Shown: piece by piece, positions 8,484-17,174 of the stretch | Layout of the letters: every line of letters starts with the position of its first letter | How positions within the stretch are numbered: position 1 is the stretch's first letter | Assembly (NCBI RefSeq): GCF_900119315.1 | Contig: NZ_LT827010.1 | Location: 8,984,001-9,048,000, forward strand | Direction of reading: 5' to 3' | Source of the DNA: Actinoplanes sp. SE50/110 | GTDB lineage: Bacteria; Actinomycetota; Actinomycetes; Mycobacteriales; Micromonosporaceae | Length of the DNA: 64,000 bases | Translations under genes and position numbers: made by a program | The notes under the pieces: generated by a model | What the model was told of the DNA's origin: nothing | Databases searched by the model: none | The model's input: only the letters and a program-made list of their open reading frames with translations

Positions 8484-9226
8484 AAGTTGCGGTCCAGCAG
8501 GTCGAACAGGGCCGCCCAGTGGCGCTGCTCGCCGGCCGGGTGGTGCATCGCCGTGTCCGACATGGTGTAACCGTGCGGCGCACCCTCGTACAGCTCGGAC
8601 GTGTAGGTCACCCCGGCCTCGTCCAGCGCCGCCTCGAGCGTCTTGATCTGGTCCGGGGTCATCGAGGCGTCGTTGTCGGCGTGCCCGAAGTAGACCTCCC
8701 CGGTGATCGCGCCCACCCCCAGGTGCGGGCTGTGCTCGTCCCCGGTCACCACCCGGCCGGCGTGGAAGCTGCCCAGCACCTTGATCCGGTCGGGCAACGC
8801 GGACATCGCGATCAGCCCGTTCCGGCCGCCCATGCAGTAGCCGACCGCGCCGACCGGGCCGGGCGCGACGCCCTCCTGCGCGGCCAAGAAGTCGAGATAC
8901 GCGGTGACGTCGGCGACCAGCCGCGGCGCCGTGAGGTTCTGCATCATCGGCATCAGCCGGCCGAAGGCGGCGCCGCGCTTCTCCGGGTCGGCCAGTTCAG
9001 CCGGGTCGACCAGCGGGCTCCGCTGGTCGCGGTACAGCAGGTTGGGGAGCAGCACCGCATAGCCGCGCTCGGCGATCCGGTCGGCCATCTCCCGCAGTCG
9101 CGGGCGCACCCCGAAGCCGTCCATGAAGATCAGAATTCCCGGGTACGGCCCGGGGCCGTCCGGCTTGACGAAGTAACCGTCGGCCGGGCCGTCGGCAGCT
9201 GGGATGTCGATCGAAGTCTGCTGCAT
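8480..9226 (-). CDS. Dienelactone hydrolase family alpha/beta hydrolase
   Basis: A 248-residue cytosolic alpha/beta hydrolase. The nucleophile elbow is G-Y-C-M-G-G, with Cys as in dienelactone hydrolases. The acid region is F-G-H-A-D-N-D, and the His is in A-P-H-G-Y-T-M. The start at 9226 begins the conserved segment; the frame stays open upstream through the TetR gene but has no family similarity there. It is divergent from a TetR regulator 90 bases away that likely controls it. It ends in a 4-base convergent overlap with the NTF2-like gene. The natural substrate is unknown. Confidence 0.92.
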   Translation of the reverse strand: MQQTSIDIPAADGPADGYFVKPDGPGPYPGILIFMDGFGVRPRLREMADRIAERGYAVLLPNLLYRDQRSPLVDPAELADPEKRGAAFGRLMPMMQNLTAPRLVADVTAYLDFLAAQEGVAPGPVGAVGYCMGGRNGLIAMSALPDRIKVLGSFHAGRVVTGDEHSPHLGVGAITGEVYFGHADNDASMTPDQIKTLEAALDEAGVTYTSELYEGAPHGYTMSDTAMHHPAGEQRHWAALFDLLDRNF

Positions 9227-9316
9227 TGCCGCGTCCTCTTCCGCCGCTGAGCTTGATCGAGGCGACGGTAACACCGACTGGTGGGATTCCTTCCCGAACG
9301 TCGTATTCTTCTGCGC

Positions 9317-9874
9317 ATGGCCACCCGGCTCCGTGCGGATGCGCGCCGCAACCGAGCGGCCCTGCTCACCGCTGCCCGCGAGGTCTTCGCGGAGCAGGGC
9401 CTGGACGCTTCGCTGGACGAGATCGCCCGTCGCGCCGGGGTGGGCAACGCCACCCTCTACCGCCGGTTCCCGAGCCGCCGGCACCTGATCGCCGAGGTCT
9501 TCGCCGGCCACATGACGGCCGCGGTCCGGCTCGCCGACCAGGCGCTGGAGCACCCCGACCCGTGGGCCGCGTTCATCGGCTACCTGAGCCGGGTCTGCGA
9601 GCTGCAGGCCACCGACCGGGGGCTGGCCGAGTTGCTGGTGACCGACGCGTTCGACGACGACGAGCGGCTGTCCGCGCTGCGCGCCGCGGCCCAGCAGCGG
9701 GCGGTCGACGTGCTCACCCGGGCGCAGCGGGCCGGCCGGCTGCGCGCCGACTTCACCCGGCACGACCTGTGGCTGGTGATGATGGCCAACGCCGGGGTGA
9801 ACCGGCACGCGACCGAACCCCACGCCTGGCGCCGCCAGCTGGCGCTGCTGATCGGCGGGCTGGCCACCCGATGA
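9317..9874 (+). CDS. TetR family transcriptional regulator
   Basis: A 185-residue regulator. The N-terminal helix-turn-helix contains A-L-L-T-A-A-R-E-V-F-A-E-Q-G and the recognition segment G-V-G-N-A-T-L-Y-R-R-F-P-S. The C-terminal ligand domain is of the type annotated SbtR-like in actinobacteria. The ATG at 9317 is preferred over an upstream GTG because the preceding residues are not conserved in the family. The divergent hydrolase gene at 9226 is the obvious target. The effector ligand is unknown. Confidence 0.93.
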   Translation: MATRLRADARRNRAALLTAAREVFAEQGLDASLDEIARRAGVGNATLYRRFPSRRHLIAEVFAGHMTAAVRLADQALEHPDPWAAFIGYLSRVCELQATDRGLAELLVTDAFDDDERLSALRAAAQQRAVDVLTRAQRAGRLRADFTRHDLWLVMMANAGVNRHATEPHAWRRQLALLIGGLATR

Positions 9875-9877
9875 GCA

Positions 9878-9916
9878 TTTAAGGATCTTTAAGGCTGTGA
9901 CCCGAGACCTTTAAGA
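9878..9916 (+). promoter_or_regulatory. TTTAAGG direct repeats upstream of the chitinase
   Basis: TTTAAGG occurs at 9878 and 9888, and TTTAAGA at 9910, that is with spacings of 10 and 22 bases on one helical face, 55-95 bases before the chitinase start. This is the layout used by OmpR-class response regulators. A related CTTAAGGCTG element lies upstream of the LPMO gene. Regulator assignment is inference. Confidence 0.45.
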
Positions 9917-9970
9917 CGGGTTCGCTCGAGAATTGCCTCCGTCAGCGTCCCCCCTGATCGGAGCGTCCCC

Positions 9971-11410
9971 ATGCAACGCAGCCGTATGCGGCTCGCCATC
10001 TACTCCTCGGCCGCGCTGCTCGCGGTCGGTGGCGGTATCGGCGCGGCGTTCGCCGCCACCGACGGCGGCACGGGCAGCCTCACCGCGTCGTTCGCCAAGG
10101 ACAGCGACTGGGGCACCGGCTACCAGGCGCACTACACGATCAAGAACGGCACCGACGCGCCGGTCAACGGCTGGCAGCTGGTCTTCGGCCTGCCGTCGAC
10201 CGCGAAGCTCGGCAGTGTCTGGGACGCCGCGGTGACCACCAGCGGCAACGTCGAGACCGTGACGAACGCGGCGTGGAACCCGACGATCCCGGCCGGCGGC
10301 GAGATCTCATTCGGCTTCGTCGTGGCCGGCAAGGGTGACCCGGCCAGCTGCACGATCAACGGCGCGTCCTGCACCGCCGGCGGCGCGACCGCGGCCCCCA
10401 CGGTGACCGCGACCGCCACCGCGACGGCCACCGCCAAGCCCACCGCGACGCCCACCCGGACCGCCACCAGCCCGGCCCCGACCAGGACCGCGACCGCGAC
10501 GCCGACCGCCACCGGCGGCACCGGCTCGGCGAGCGGGGTGCTGGTCGCGCCGTACGTCGACATGGGTGTGCTGTCCAACGGCGGCACCCTGTCCGCGCTG
10601 GCCGGCGGCGGCAATGTGAAGTCGTTCAGCCTGGCCTTCGTCACCGCCTCCGGCTGCAAGGCGAGCTGGTTCGGCGCCTTCGACCCGCGGGCCAGGCAGT
10701 TCGCCGACCAGATCGGTGCGATCCGCTCGGCCGGCGGCGACGTCAAGGTCTCCTTCGGCGGCGCCACCGGCGTCGAGCTGGCCCAGGCCTGCACCTCGAC
10801 CAGCGCGCTGCAGGCCGAGTACCAGGCGGTCGTCGACGCGTACGACCTGAAGTACATCGACCTGGACATCGAGGGTGCGGCCTCGGCCGACACCGCCTCG
10901 ATCAACCGCCGCTCGACCGCGCTGGCCGGTCTGCAGAAGGCCAACCCGGGCCTGAAGATCTCGCTGACCCTGCCGGTGCTGCCGGAGGGCCTGACCGCGG
11001 ACGGTCTCAACGTGGTCAAGTCGGCCAAGAACGCCGGCGTCGACCTCGACCTGGTCAACATCATGGCGATGGACTACGGCCGGTCCGGCCAGGACTACGG
11101 TGACCTGGCGATCCAGGCCGTGAAATCGACCAAGGACCAGATCAGGTCGATCTACGGCAACAGCGACGCGGCGGCCTTCAAGATGGTCGGCGTCACCCCG
11201 ATGATCGGCAAGAACGACGACAGCGGCACGTTCTCCCAGAGCGACGCCAGGGACCTGGTCGCCTTCGCCAACGCCAACCACGTCGGCTTCGTCTCCTTCT
11301 GGGAGATGCAGCGCGACAAGAACGCCTGCCAGGGCGCACTGTTCCAGTGCACCAACATCAGCCAGACGGCGTTCGAGTTCTCGAAGATCTTCGCAGGATT
11401 CAAGGGCTGA
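9971..11410 (+). CDS. Secreted chitinase: CBM2 module, Thr/Pro linker, GH18 catalytic domain
   Basis: A 479-residue protein. A signal peptide (residues 1-~28, ending A-F-A-A) is followed by a CBM2-type domain (~33-135) with aromatic W-G-T-G-Y and W-Q-L-V-F positions and a Cys pair. A Thr/Pro/Ala linker leads to a GH18 domain from ~180. The GH18 signature is I-D-L-D-I-E with catalytic Glu301 and Asp297/Asp299; the first Asp of the usual DxxDxDxE is replaced by Lys. It degrades chitin extracellularly. The upstream direct repeats at 9878 may control it. A 22-bp perfect inverted repeat follows the stop. Confidence 0.93.
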   Translation: MQRSRMRLAIYSSAALLAVGGGIGAAFAATDGGTGSLTASFAKDSDWGTGYQAHYTIKNGTDAPVNGWQLVFGLPSTAKLGSVWDAAVTTSGNVETVTNAAWNPTIPAGGEISFGFVVAGKGDPASCTINGASCTAGGATAAPTVTATATATATAKPTATPTRTATSPAPTRTATATPTATGGTGSASGVLVAPYVDMGVLSNGGTLSALAGGGNVKSFSLAFVTASGCKASWFGAFDPRARQFADQIGAIRSAGGDVKVSFGGATGVELAQACTSTSALQAEYQAVVDAYDLKYIDLDIEGAASADTASINRRSTALAGLQKANPGLKISLTLPVLPEGLTADGLNVVKSAKNAGVDLDLVNIMAMDYGRSGQDYGDLAIQAVKSTKDQIRSIYGNSDAAAFKMVGVTPMIGKNDDSGTFSQSDARDLVAFANANHVGFVSFWEMQRDKNACQGALFQCTNISQTAFEFSKIFAGFKG

Positions 11411-11418
11411 CCGATTTC

Positions 11419-11476
11419 GTACGACGTGAGCGCCGCACCCTGGAGGGCATCGGGGGGTGCGGCGCTCACGTCGTAC
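11419..11476. terminator. Perfect 22-bp inverted repeat after the chitinase
   Basis: Arms at 11419-11440 and 11455-11476 are exact reverse complements (starting GTACGACGTGAGCGCC) around a 14-base loop, between the convergent chitinase and TetR genes. A strong bidirectional terminator is likely. Confidence 0.85.
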
Positions 11477-11503
11477 CACCGTCATCGGGTGGTGACCCTG
11501 GTC

Positions 11504-12097
11504 CTAGGCGAAGCCGCGGCCGGCGTCGGCGATCGCGTCCCGGGCGAGGTCCCAGAACGTGAGGTCGGGGCGGCGCTCCAGCCAGACGTTGAGCGATACG
11601 CGGAGCACGGTGAGGAAGGTGGCGGCGATCAGCCGGGACCGCATGCCGATCGGGTCGGCGGCACCGAGTCGGGCCGCCAGCTCGTCGGCCAGGCCCTGCT
11701 CCAGCGCGGCGAACGTCTGCACCTGGGTGGCGGCCAGCGAGGGATGCCGGCGGACCAGCCGGCTGCGCGCGATCCACTCCGGGTCCAGATCGCCGAGCTC
11801 ACCGTAGAAGGCCTCGGCCGCGCTGCTCAGCGCCTCCCACGGGGATGTCCCGGCGGGCTGCTCGCGGACCTTGCCGGCGAGCAGGCGCATCCGCTGCAGG
11901 TCACCGTAGAACAGCGCCTCCTCCTTGTTGGCGAAGTAGTTGGAGAAGGTACGCCGGGAGACCCCGGCCTCGTCGGCGATCGCCTCGACGGTGATCCGGT
12001 CCGGGCCGTGTTCGAACGCCAGGCGCAGCGACGCCTCGTGCAGGGCCTGGCGGGTGGCCGCCTTCTTCCGCTCCCGCAGGCCACCGTCGTCGCTCAT
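11504..12097 (-). CDS. TetR family repressor of the adjacent MFS exporter
   Basis: A 197-residue regulator. The N-terminal domain has R-K-K-A-A-T-R-Q-A-L and the HTH I-A-D-E-A-G-V-S-R-R-T-F-S-N-Y-F, the classic EmrB/QacA-linked TetR pattern. A C-terminal ligand-binding domain follows. The start is set at the M-S-D-D ATG because the coding signal begins there. The gene is divergent from a 14-TM drug exporter with a dyad-rich 107-base gap, so it very likely represses that exporter and itself until bound by a drug. Confidence 0.94.
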   Translation of the reverse strand: MSDDGGLRERKKAATRQALHEASLRLAFEHGPDRITVEAIADEAGVSRRTFSNYFANKEEALFYGDLQRMRLLAGKVREQPAGTSPWEALSSAAEAFYGELGDLDPEWIARSRLVRRHPSLAATQVQTFAALEQGLADELAARLGAADPIGMRSRLIAATFLTVLRVSLNVWLERRPDLTFWDLARDAIADAGRGFA

Positions 12098-12124
12098 GCG
12101 TGGCAGCCTACCGGCGACCTGCAT

Positions 12125-12180
12125 CACTTCCCAGTGAGAAAGTTTGCCCAGTGCGCAACACTGGCCGATAGTGGGAAGTG
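12125..12180. promoter_or_regulatory. Nested dyad operators between TetR and the MFS gene
   Basis: Two nested symmetries are visible. The outer one is CACTTCCCA (12125-12133) with TGGGAAGTG (12172-12180). The inner one is CCAGTG-CGCAA-CACTGG (12148-12164), overlapping TTGC-N7-GCAA. They lie between the divergent starts and are natural TetR sites. Confidence 0.7.
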
Positions 12181-12204
12181 CAACCCACTACCCGAGGAGC
12201 CGCC

Positions 12205-13779
12205 ATGTCCGCGTCGCGCTCAGAGCCGGGAGCGATGACCCACCGCGAGATCCTGGAGGCCCTCTCCGGCCTGCTTCTCGTGCTCTTCGTCGCGATGTCC
12301 AGCTCCACCATCGTCTCCACCGCACTGCCGACCATCATCGGCAAGCTCAACGGCACCCAGACGCAGTACACGTGGGTGGTCACCGCCACCCTGCTGACCG
12401 CCACCGCGTCCACCCCGATCTGGGGCAAACTCGCCGACCTGTACAGCAAGAAACTGCTGGTCCAGATCTCGATCGTGGTCTACGTGCTGGGTTCGATCGT
12501 GGCCGGCCTGACGCAGAACACCGAGCAGCTGATCGCCGCCCGCGCGTTCCAGGGCCTCGGCATGGGCGGCGTGCAGGCGCTCGTCCAGGTCGCCATCGCC
12601 GCGATGATCCCGCCCCGCGAGCGCGGCCGGTACAACGGTTACCTCGGCGGCGTGATAGGCCTGGCCACGGTCGCCGGCCCGCTGCTCGGCGGCATCATCG
12701 TCGACACCGACTGGCTCGGCTGGCGCTGGTGCTTCTTCATCGGCATCCCGATCGCCATCGTCGCGCTCATCGTGCTGCAGCGGACTCTGCACCTGCCGGT
12801 CGTCCGCCGGGCCGACGTGAAGATCGACTACCTGGGCGCCACCCTGATCGCGGCCGGCGTCAGCGTCATCCTGGTCTGGGTGTCGTTCGTGGACAACTCG
12901 TTCGGCTGGCTCTCCTGGCAGACCTTCGCCATGGTCGGCGCCGGTCTGGTGCTGCTCGCACTGGCCACCCTCGTCGAGTCCCGGGCCGCCGAGCCGGTCG
13001 TTCCGCTGCCGATCGTCCGGCAGCGCACCACCGCCCTGGCCATCCTGGGCAGCCTCGCGGTCGGCATGGCGATGTTCGGCGGCGCGGTCTTCCTGGGCCA
13101 GTACTTCCAGATCGGCCGGGGCTACAGCCCCACCAAGGCCGGCCTGCTCACCATTCCGATGATGTTCGGCCTGGCGCTCGCCTCGACGATCGCCGGCCGG
13201 CTGATCACCCGCAGCGGCAACATCAAGCCGTACGTGGTGACCGGCACGCTGGTCCTGGTCGCCGGCTTCGGCGGGCTCTCCGTCCTCGACCACGACACCC
13301 CGCTCTGGTACGTCGGGATCGCGATGTTCCTGGTCGGCGCGGGCGTCGGCATGTCGATGCAGAACCTGGTGCTCGCCGTGCAGAACACGGTGGCGCTCCG
13401 GGACATCGGAGCGGCCTCGTCGACCGTGGCGTTCTTCCGCTCGCTCGGCGGCACCATCGGGGTGTCGGTGCTCGGTGCGGTGCTCGCCCGTCGGGTGGCC
13501 GACTCGATGACCGACCAGCTCAGCGCCCTCGGGGTGCCGGCCGGGCAGTCGAGCTCCGGGGTGAGCGCGCTGAACCTGGGCAGCCTGCCGCCGGCGATCC
13601 AGCACATCGTGCGGGTGTCGTACGGCGACGCGACCGGGCACATCTTCCTGATCTCGATGGCGATCGCGGTGGTCGGGGTGATCGCGGCGGTGGCGATGAA
13701 ACCCACCAAGCTGCGGAGCACTGTGGATCTTGCCGCTCCGGCCGCGACGCCGGAGCCGGCGGCCCTCGGCGCGAAATAG
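12205..13779 (+). CDS. MFS multidrug exporter, DHA2/EmrB-QacA family
   Basis: A 524-residue membrane protein with about 14 hydrophobic segments. Family motifs are A-L-P-T-I-I-G with T-Q-Y-T-W-V-V-T-A in TM1-2, W-G-K-L-A-D-L-Y-S-K-K (motif A), Q-G-L-G-M-G-G, and the motif C region G-P-L-L-G-G-I-I-V-D. The ATG at 12205 has GAGGAG 5-10 bases upstream; an in-frame GTG at 12178 lies inside the operator and is rejected. It is a proton-driven drug or metabolite efflux pump at the cytoplasmic membrane, controlled by the divergent TetR. Confidence 0.95.
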   Translation: MSASRSEPGAMTHREILEALSGLLLVLFVAMSSSTIVSTALPTIIGKLNGTQTQYTWVVTATLLTATASTPIWGKLADLYSKKLLVQISIVVYVLGSIVAGLTQNTEQLIAARAFQGLGMGGVQALVQVAIAAMIPPRERGRYNGYLGGVIGLATVAGPLLGGIIVDTDWLGWRWCFFIGIPIAIVALIVLQRTLHLPVVRRADVKIDYLGATLIAAGVSVILVWVSFVDNSFGWLSWQTFAMVGAGLVLLALATLVESRAAEPVVPLPIVRQRTTALAILGSLAVGMAMFGGAVFLGQYFQIGRGYSPTKAGLLTIPMMFGLALASTIAGRLITRSGNIKPYVVTGTLVLVAGFGGLSVLDHDTPLWYVGIAMFLVGAGVGMSMQNLVLAVQNTVALRDIGAASSTVAFFRSLGGTIGVSVLGAVLARRVADSMTDQLSALGVPAGQSSSGVSALNLGSLPPAIQHIVRVSYGDATGHIFLISMAIAVVGVIAAVAMKPTKLRSTVDLAAPAATPEPAALGAK

Positions 13780-13797
13780 ACATATCAACTGTTATGC

Positions 13798-13822
13798 GGG
13801 CGTCCGGGATCTCCGGGCGCCC
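13798..13822 (+). terminator. Rho-independent-like terminator after the MFS gene
   Basis: GGGCGTCCGG (13798-13807) pairs with CCGGGCGCCC (13813-13822), including one G-U pair, and is followed by TTT. Confidence 0.7.
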
Positions 13823-13857
13823 TTTCCGCGATTCAGATCACGGCACGGAACCGGAAA

Positions 13858-13890
13858 CTCTCCGTTGACGGAGAGCTAACCTCGGATAAC
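13858..13890 (+). promoter_or_regulatory. Promoter with overlapping palindrome for the diguanylate cyclase
   Basis: CTCTCCGT-TG-ACGGAGAG (13858-13875) is a perfect dyad that contains a TTGACG -35 box (13864-13869). GATAAC at 13885-13890 is the possible -10 (15-base spacer). The overlap suggests repression by an unidentified protein. Confidence 0.5.
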
Positions 13891-13975
13891 GGAGTGCTGA
13901 TCATCCACGTTTTCCTCAGCCCCGGAGCGGCACGGTCGATCAGTCCAGCGACCTGGGAGAGGAGAACCGCACGAG

Positions 13976-15550
13976 ATGGACGCCGAGACCCTGTCAGCAG
14001 TCCTCCTCACCATCGAGGACCGTCGATCCTGGGATGCCACGGCCGAGCTGGCCCGCACCATCGACCTGGAGCGGATCGCCGTCGGCCTGGGCGACGAGTT
14101 GCTCGCCGCCCGCGCCCGGCTCTGCCAGATCAACATGCGGATGCGCTGCGGCGACGTGGCCCGGGCCGCCGAGGAGATCTGGCACGTGCACCAGTGGGCG
14201 GTCGACCACGACGCCCGCCGGCTGCTGGCTCGCACCCACCTGGTCTGGGTCACCATCCACCTGCACCTGGGCGATGCCGAGCAGGGGCTGGAACACGCGG
14301 TGCTCGCCGTCGAACTGCTCGACGACAGCGCCACCGAACACATGCAGGTCTGGCACCGGACCAAGCTGGCCGACGCACTCTACTTCGCCGGTGATCTGGA
14401 CGCCGCCCGCGAACGGTACACGCAGGCCGAGCAGATGGCGCAGCACCTCCAGTCACCCGCGCTGACCAGCGTGCTGAACAACTTCGCCTACGTCGAGGCC
14501 AGCACCGGCAACCGCGAACGTGCCGAGGCGCTGGCCGACCGGCTGCAACAGCTGTCCGCCGAATCGGGCATCCCGCTCGAGCCCGCGTTCCTCGACACGA
14601 TCGGCTCGATCCAGGTCAGCAACGGAAACTACGCGGCCGCCGCCGAGACGATGCGGATCTGCATCGCCCGGCACGCCGAGGGCAAATGGGACGACGCCAA
14701 CGACATGGCGCAATACCTGGTCACCCTGGCCCAGGCTCAGCGCGGCCTCGAGGAGCTGGCGCCGGCCCAGGCCAGCCTCGACGAGGCACGCCGGCTCTGC
14801 ATCGAACGTGACCTGGGCGAGAGCCTGGTCCGGGTGCTCCAGGAGCAGGCCGAGCTGTTCGCCGCGGCCGGTGACTTCGCGGCCGCGTTCCACGCGCACA
14901 AAAACTTCTTCGAGATGCACCACCAGCAGCAGTCGCTGCAGAAGGAGGCCCGCGCCCGGACCCGGCAGGCGATGTTCGAGACGACCGAGGCCCGGCAGGA
15001 AGCGGAACGCTTCCGGGAGCAGGCCCGGCGCGATCCGCTGACCGGACTGCACAACCGGCGGTACGTCGACGAGCGGTTGCCCGGGCTCATCGAGACCGAC
15101 CGGTCGCTGGCGGTGGCCCTGGTCGACCTCGACCACTTCAAGCAGATCAATGACCTGCTCTCGCACGACGTCGGCGACCGGGTGCTCGTCCAGGTCGCCC
15201 AGGTGCTGGCCGGTGAGGTCGCGGCCGCCTGCCCGGACGGTTTCGTGGCCCGGATGGGTGGCGAGGAATTCCTGGTCGTCCTCCCCGACACTCCGGTACG
15301 CCGGGCGGCGACCGTGCTCGACGCCATCCGCCGGGCCGTCCGCGGCCAGCACTGGGCACCGATCACCAGCCACCTGCCGGTCACGGTGAGTATCGGCATC
15401 GCCGGTGTCGGCGAGCCGGCCACACCCGGTCAGGCACCCCTTCTGTCCATTGCGGACGGTCGTCTGTACGCTGCCAAGCGGGGCGGACGTGATCGGGTGG
15501 TCTCCGGCGCCGGCCTCCTGGGCTGCGTCGACCACTTCTCGGCCGCCTAA
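13976..15550 (+). CDS. Soluble diguanylate cyclase with N-terminal TPR region (GGDEF)
   Basis: A 524-residue cytosolic protein. Residues ~1-330 are helical TPR-like repeats (A-x-x-x-Y-x-x-A-x-x-x-A patterns such as F-A-G-D-L-D-A-A-R-E-R-Y-T-Q-A-E). A coiled-coil stretch around 320-355 leads into a GGDEF domain. The active site is G-G-E-E-F at 428-432, with D-P-L-T-G-L-H-N-R-R at the domain start, so c-di-GMP synthesis is expected. The RxxD inhibitory I-site is not seen at its usual place five residues upstream. The start has GGAGAG upstream. No membrane segment is present. The polysaccharide locus at 3.9 kb is one possible c-di-GMP client (inference). Confidence 0.93.
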   Translation: MDAETLSAVLLTIEDRRSWDATAELARTIDLERIAVGLGDELLAARARLCQINMRMRCGDVARAAEEIWHVHQWAVDHDARRLLARTHLVWVTIHLHLGDAEQGLEHAVLAVELLDDSATEHMQVWHRTKLADALYFAGDLDAARERYTQAEQMAQHLQSPALTSVLNNFAYVEASTGNRERAEALADRLQQLSAESGIPLEPAFLDTIGSIQVSNGNYAAAAETMRICIARHAEGKWDDANDMAQYLVTLAQAQRGLEELAPAQASLDEARRLCIERDLGESLVRVLQEQAELFAAAGDFAAAFHAHKNFFEMHHQQQSLQKEARARTRQAMFETTEARQEAERFREQARRDPLTGLHNRRYVDERLPGLIETDRSLAVALVDLDHFKQINDLLSHDVGDRVLVQVAQVLAGEVAAACPDGFVARMGGEEFLVVLPDTPVRRAATVLDAIRRAVRGQHWAPITSHLPVTVSIGIAGVGEPATPGQAPLLSIADGRLYAAKRGGRDRVVSGAGLLGCVDHFSAA

Positions 15551-15617
15551 CGATCAAGCGTCGGGGCTAGGCTGGACGGACTGTCGAAGATCGACGGTCC
15601 GGCGCAAGGAGGCGGTC

Positions 15618-16442
15618 GTGCAGGACGGTGACAACTCCGCACCCCACGAGGTCGCGCCACCCGGCGTGAACATCAACGTGCCGCACTCCGCCCGCATCTA
15701 CGACTACTGGCTCGGCGGCAAGGACAACTTCGCCGTCGACCGCGCCGTCGGTGAAGCGATGATCCAGGCCATCCCCGGCATGCGCTACATGGCCGGGGAA
15801 AACCGGAAGTTCGTCCACCGCGCCGCCCGCGACCTGGTCGCCAAGGAGGGCATCCGGCAGTTCCTCGACGTCGGCACCGGCATACCCACCCGGCCCAACC
15901 TGCACGAGATCGCGCAGAAGATCGCCCCCGAGACCCGGGTGGTCTACGTCGACAACGACCCGATCGTGCTGGTCCACGCCCGCGCGCTGATGCTGAGCAG
16001 CCCCGAGGGCCGCAGCGAATACATCAGCGCCGACATCCGCGACCCCCGCTCGATCCTCGACGACAAGGTGCTCACCGACACCCTCGACCTGAGCAAACCG
16101 GTCGGGCTCACCCTGATCGCCATCCTCATGCTGCTCGCCGACGACGACGATCCGTGGGGCAAGGTCGCGGCGCTGCGGGACGCGATGCCGTCCGGCAGCT
16201 GCCTGGCGATCACCCACCCGACGGCGGACTTCAACCCGGACGAGGTCGGCCGGGCCGTCGCGGCGGCGACCGGTGCGGGGATGACGCTGGTCGCCCGCAC
16301 CCGGGACGCGGTCGCCCGCCTCTTCGGCGACTGGGAGCTGCTCGAGCCGGGGCTGGTGCCGGTGTCGTCATGGCGGCCGGACATCGAGGCGGACGATCCG
16401 CAGGCGGCCTACTACTGGGCCGGGGTGGCCCGCAAACCCTGA
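15618..16442 (+). CDS. SAM-dependent methyltransferase of the DUF574 family
   Basis: A 274-residue protein. It has the hallmark N terminus with S-A-R-I-Y-D-Y-W-L-G-G-K-D-N-F, then a Rossmann SAM site F-L-D-V-G-T-G-I-P-T, V-V-Y-V-D-N-D-P-I-V, and a central D-x-x-x-P-V-G-L region. This family is greatly expanded in actinomycetes and its substrates are unknown. The GTG start follows a strong AAGGAGG at 15606-15612. The gene is monocistronic, with a terminator 44 bases downstream. Confidence 0.93.
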   Translation: MQDGDNSAPHEVAPPGVNINVPHSARIYDYWLGGKDNFAVDRAVGEAMIQAIPGMRYMAGENRKFVHRAARDLVAKEGIRQFLDVGTGIPTRPNLHEIAQKIAPETRVVYVDNDPIVLVHARALMLSSPEGRSEYISADIRDPRSILDDKVLTDTLDLSKPVGLTLIAILMLLADDDDPWGKVAALRDAMPSGSCLAITHPTADFNPDEVGRAVAAATGAGMTLVARTRDAVARLFGDWELLEPGLVPVSSWRPDIEADDPQAAYYWAGVARKP

Positions 16443-16485
16443 CGTGCCATCAGGCTCTTCCACGCACATCGCCTGAGGCGCACAA

Positions 16486-16522
16486 GGATCGGCCCCGCCC
16501 ACTGCCCGGGCGGGGCCGATCC
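16486..16522 (+). terminator. Strong hairpin after the methyltransferase
   Basis: A perfect 15-bp stem (16486-16500 with 16508-16522, GGATCGGCCCCGCCC arm) and a 7-base loop. The rest of the gap, to 16784, shows no gene or repeat. Confidence 0.85.
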
Positions 16523-16784
16523 GCATCACTCGGTGAAATCCCGCGGCCGGCGGCACAACCCCTTGAATCGCCGGCCACCACTCACTCCCACACCCTGACG
16601 AACCCCCGGCGGACAACCGTTACCGGGTAGGACCGGGTGGGTGGCCCAGCACGGGGAACCGGGCCAACCACCCGGCGTCAGACGGGCGTCCCTCGACACC
16701 CGAGCCTCAGCCGTACACCGGCGACCTCTGCCGGGCGTATCTCGCGACACCCCCCGTCGCCACCTGGTCTGTCGCGAACCGCCG

Positions 16785-17174
16785 TCAGACCGGCGTGTCC
16801 CGCAGGACCCGCAGCCGGGTCCGCTTGCCGACCGGTGGCACCGGCACGCACCCGGCCCGGATCAACACCTCGCGCACCGCGCCCTCGCGGCCGTCCGGGT
16901 CGACCACGATGCCCTGCACCGCGAGCCAGACCTCGCCCTCGTGCGGGATCGGCCGGTGCCGGTCGACGCGCACGACGCGCAACCGGATCGGACCGATGCC
17001 GTAGCAGTAGTCGGCCTCGGCGAACTCGTGGACCGGCCAGCGTGGCCGGCTCGGCCGCAGCCGGTCGTCACGGACCCGCGGCGCCGAGGCCATCCACCTC
17101 GACCGGGCGTGCGGATGCGCCACGGAACGATGCCCGTGACACCGAACGAGCTCACTCACCCGCGTCGGACTCAT
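16785..17174 (-). CDS. Conserved hypothetical protein
   Basis: Up to 129 residues, not assigned to a named family. The C-terminal ~80 residues look structured (P-V-H-E-F-A-E-A-D-Y-C-Y-G-I-G-P-I-R-L-R, then beta-rich W-L-A-V-Q-G-I-V-V-D). The first ~28 residues are basic and poorly defined, so the true start may be the internal ATG at 17093. As drawn, it overlaps the end of the upstream small gene by 23 bases, and its ATG sits directly on an AGGAGG. It is probably cotranscribed with that gene from the promoter at 17537-17583. Confidence 0.55.
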   Translation of the reverse strand: MSPTRVSELVRCHGHRSVAHPHARSRWMASAPRVRDDRLRPSRPRWPVHEFAEADYCYGIGPIRLRVVRVDRHRPIPHEGEVWLAVQGIVVDPDGREGAVREVLIRAGCVPVPPVGKRTRLRVLRDTPV

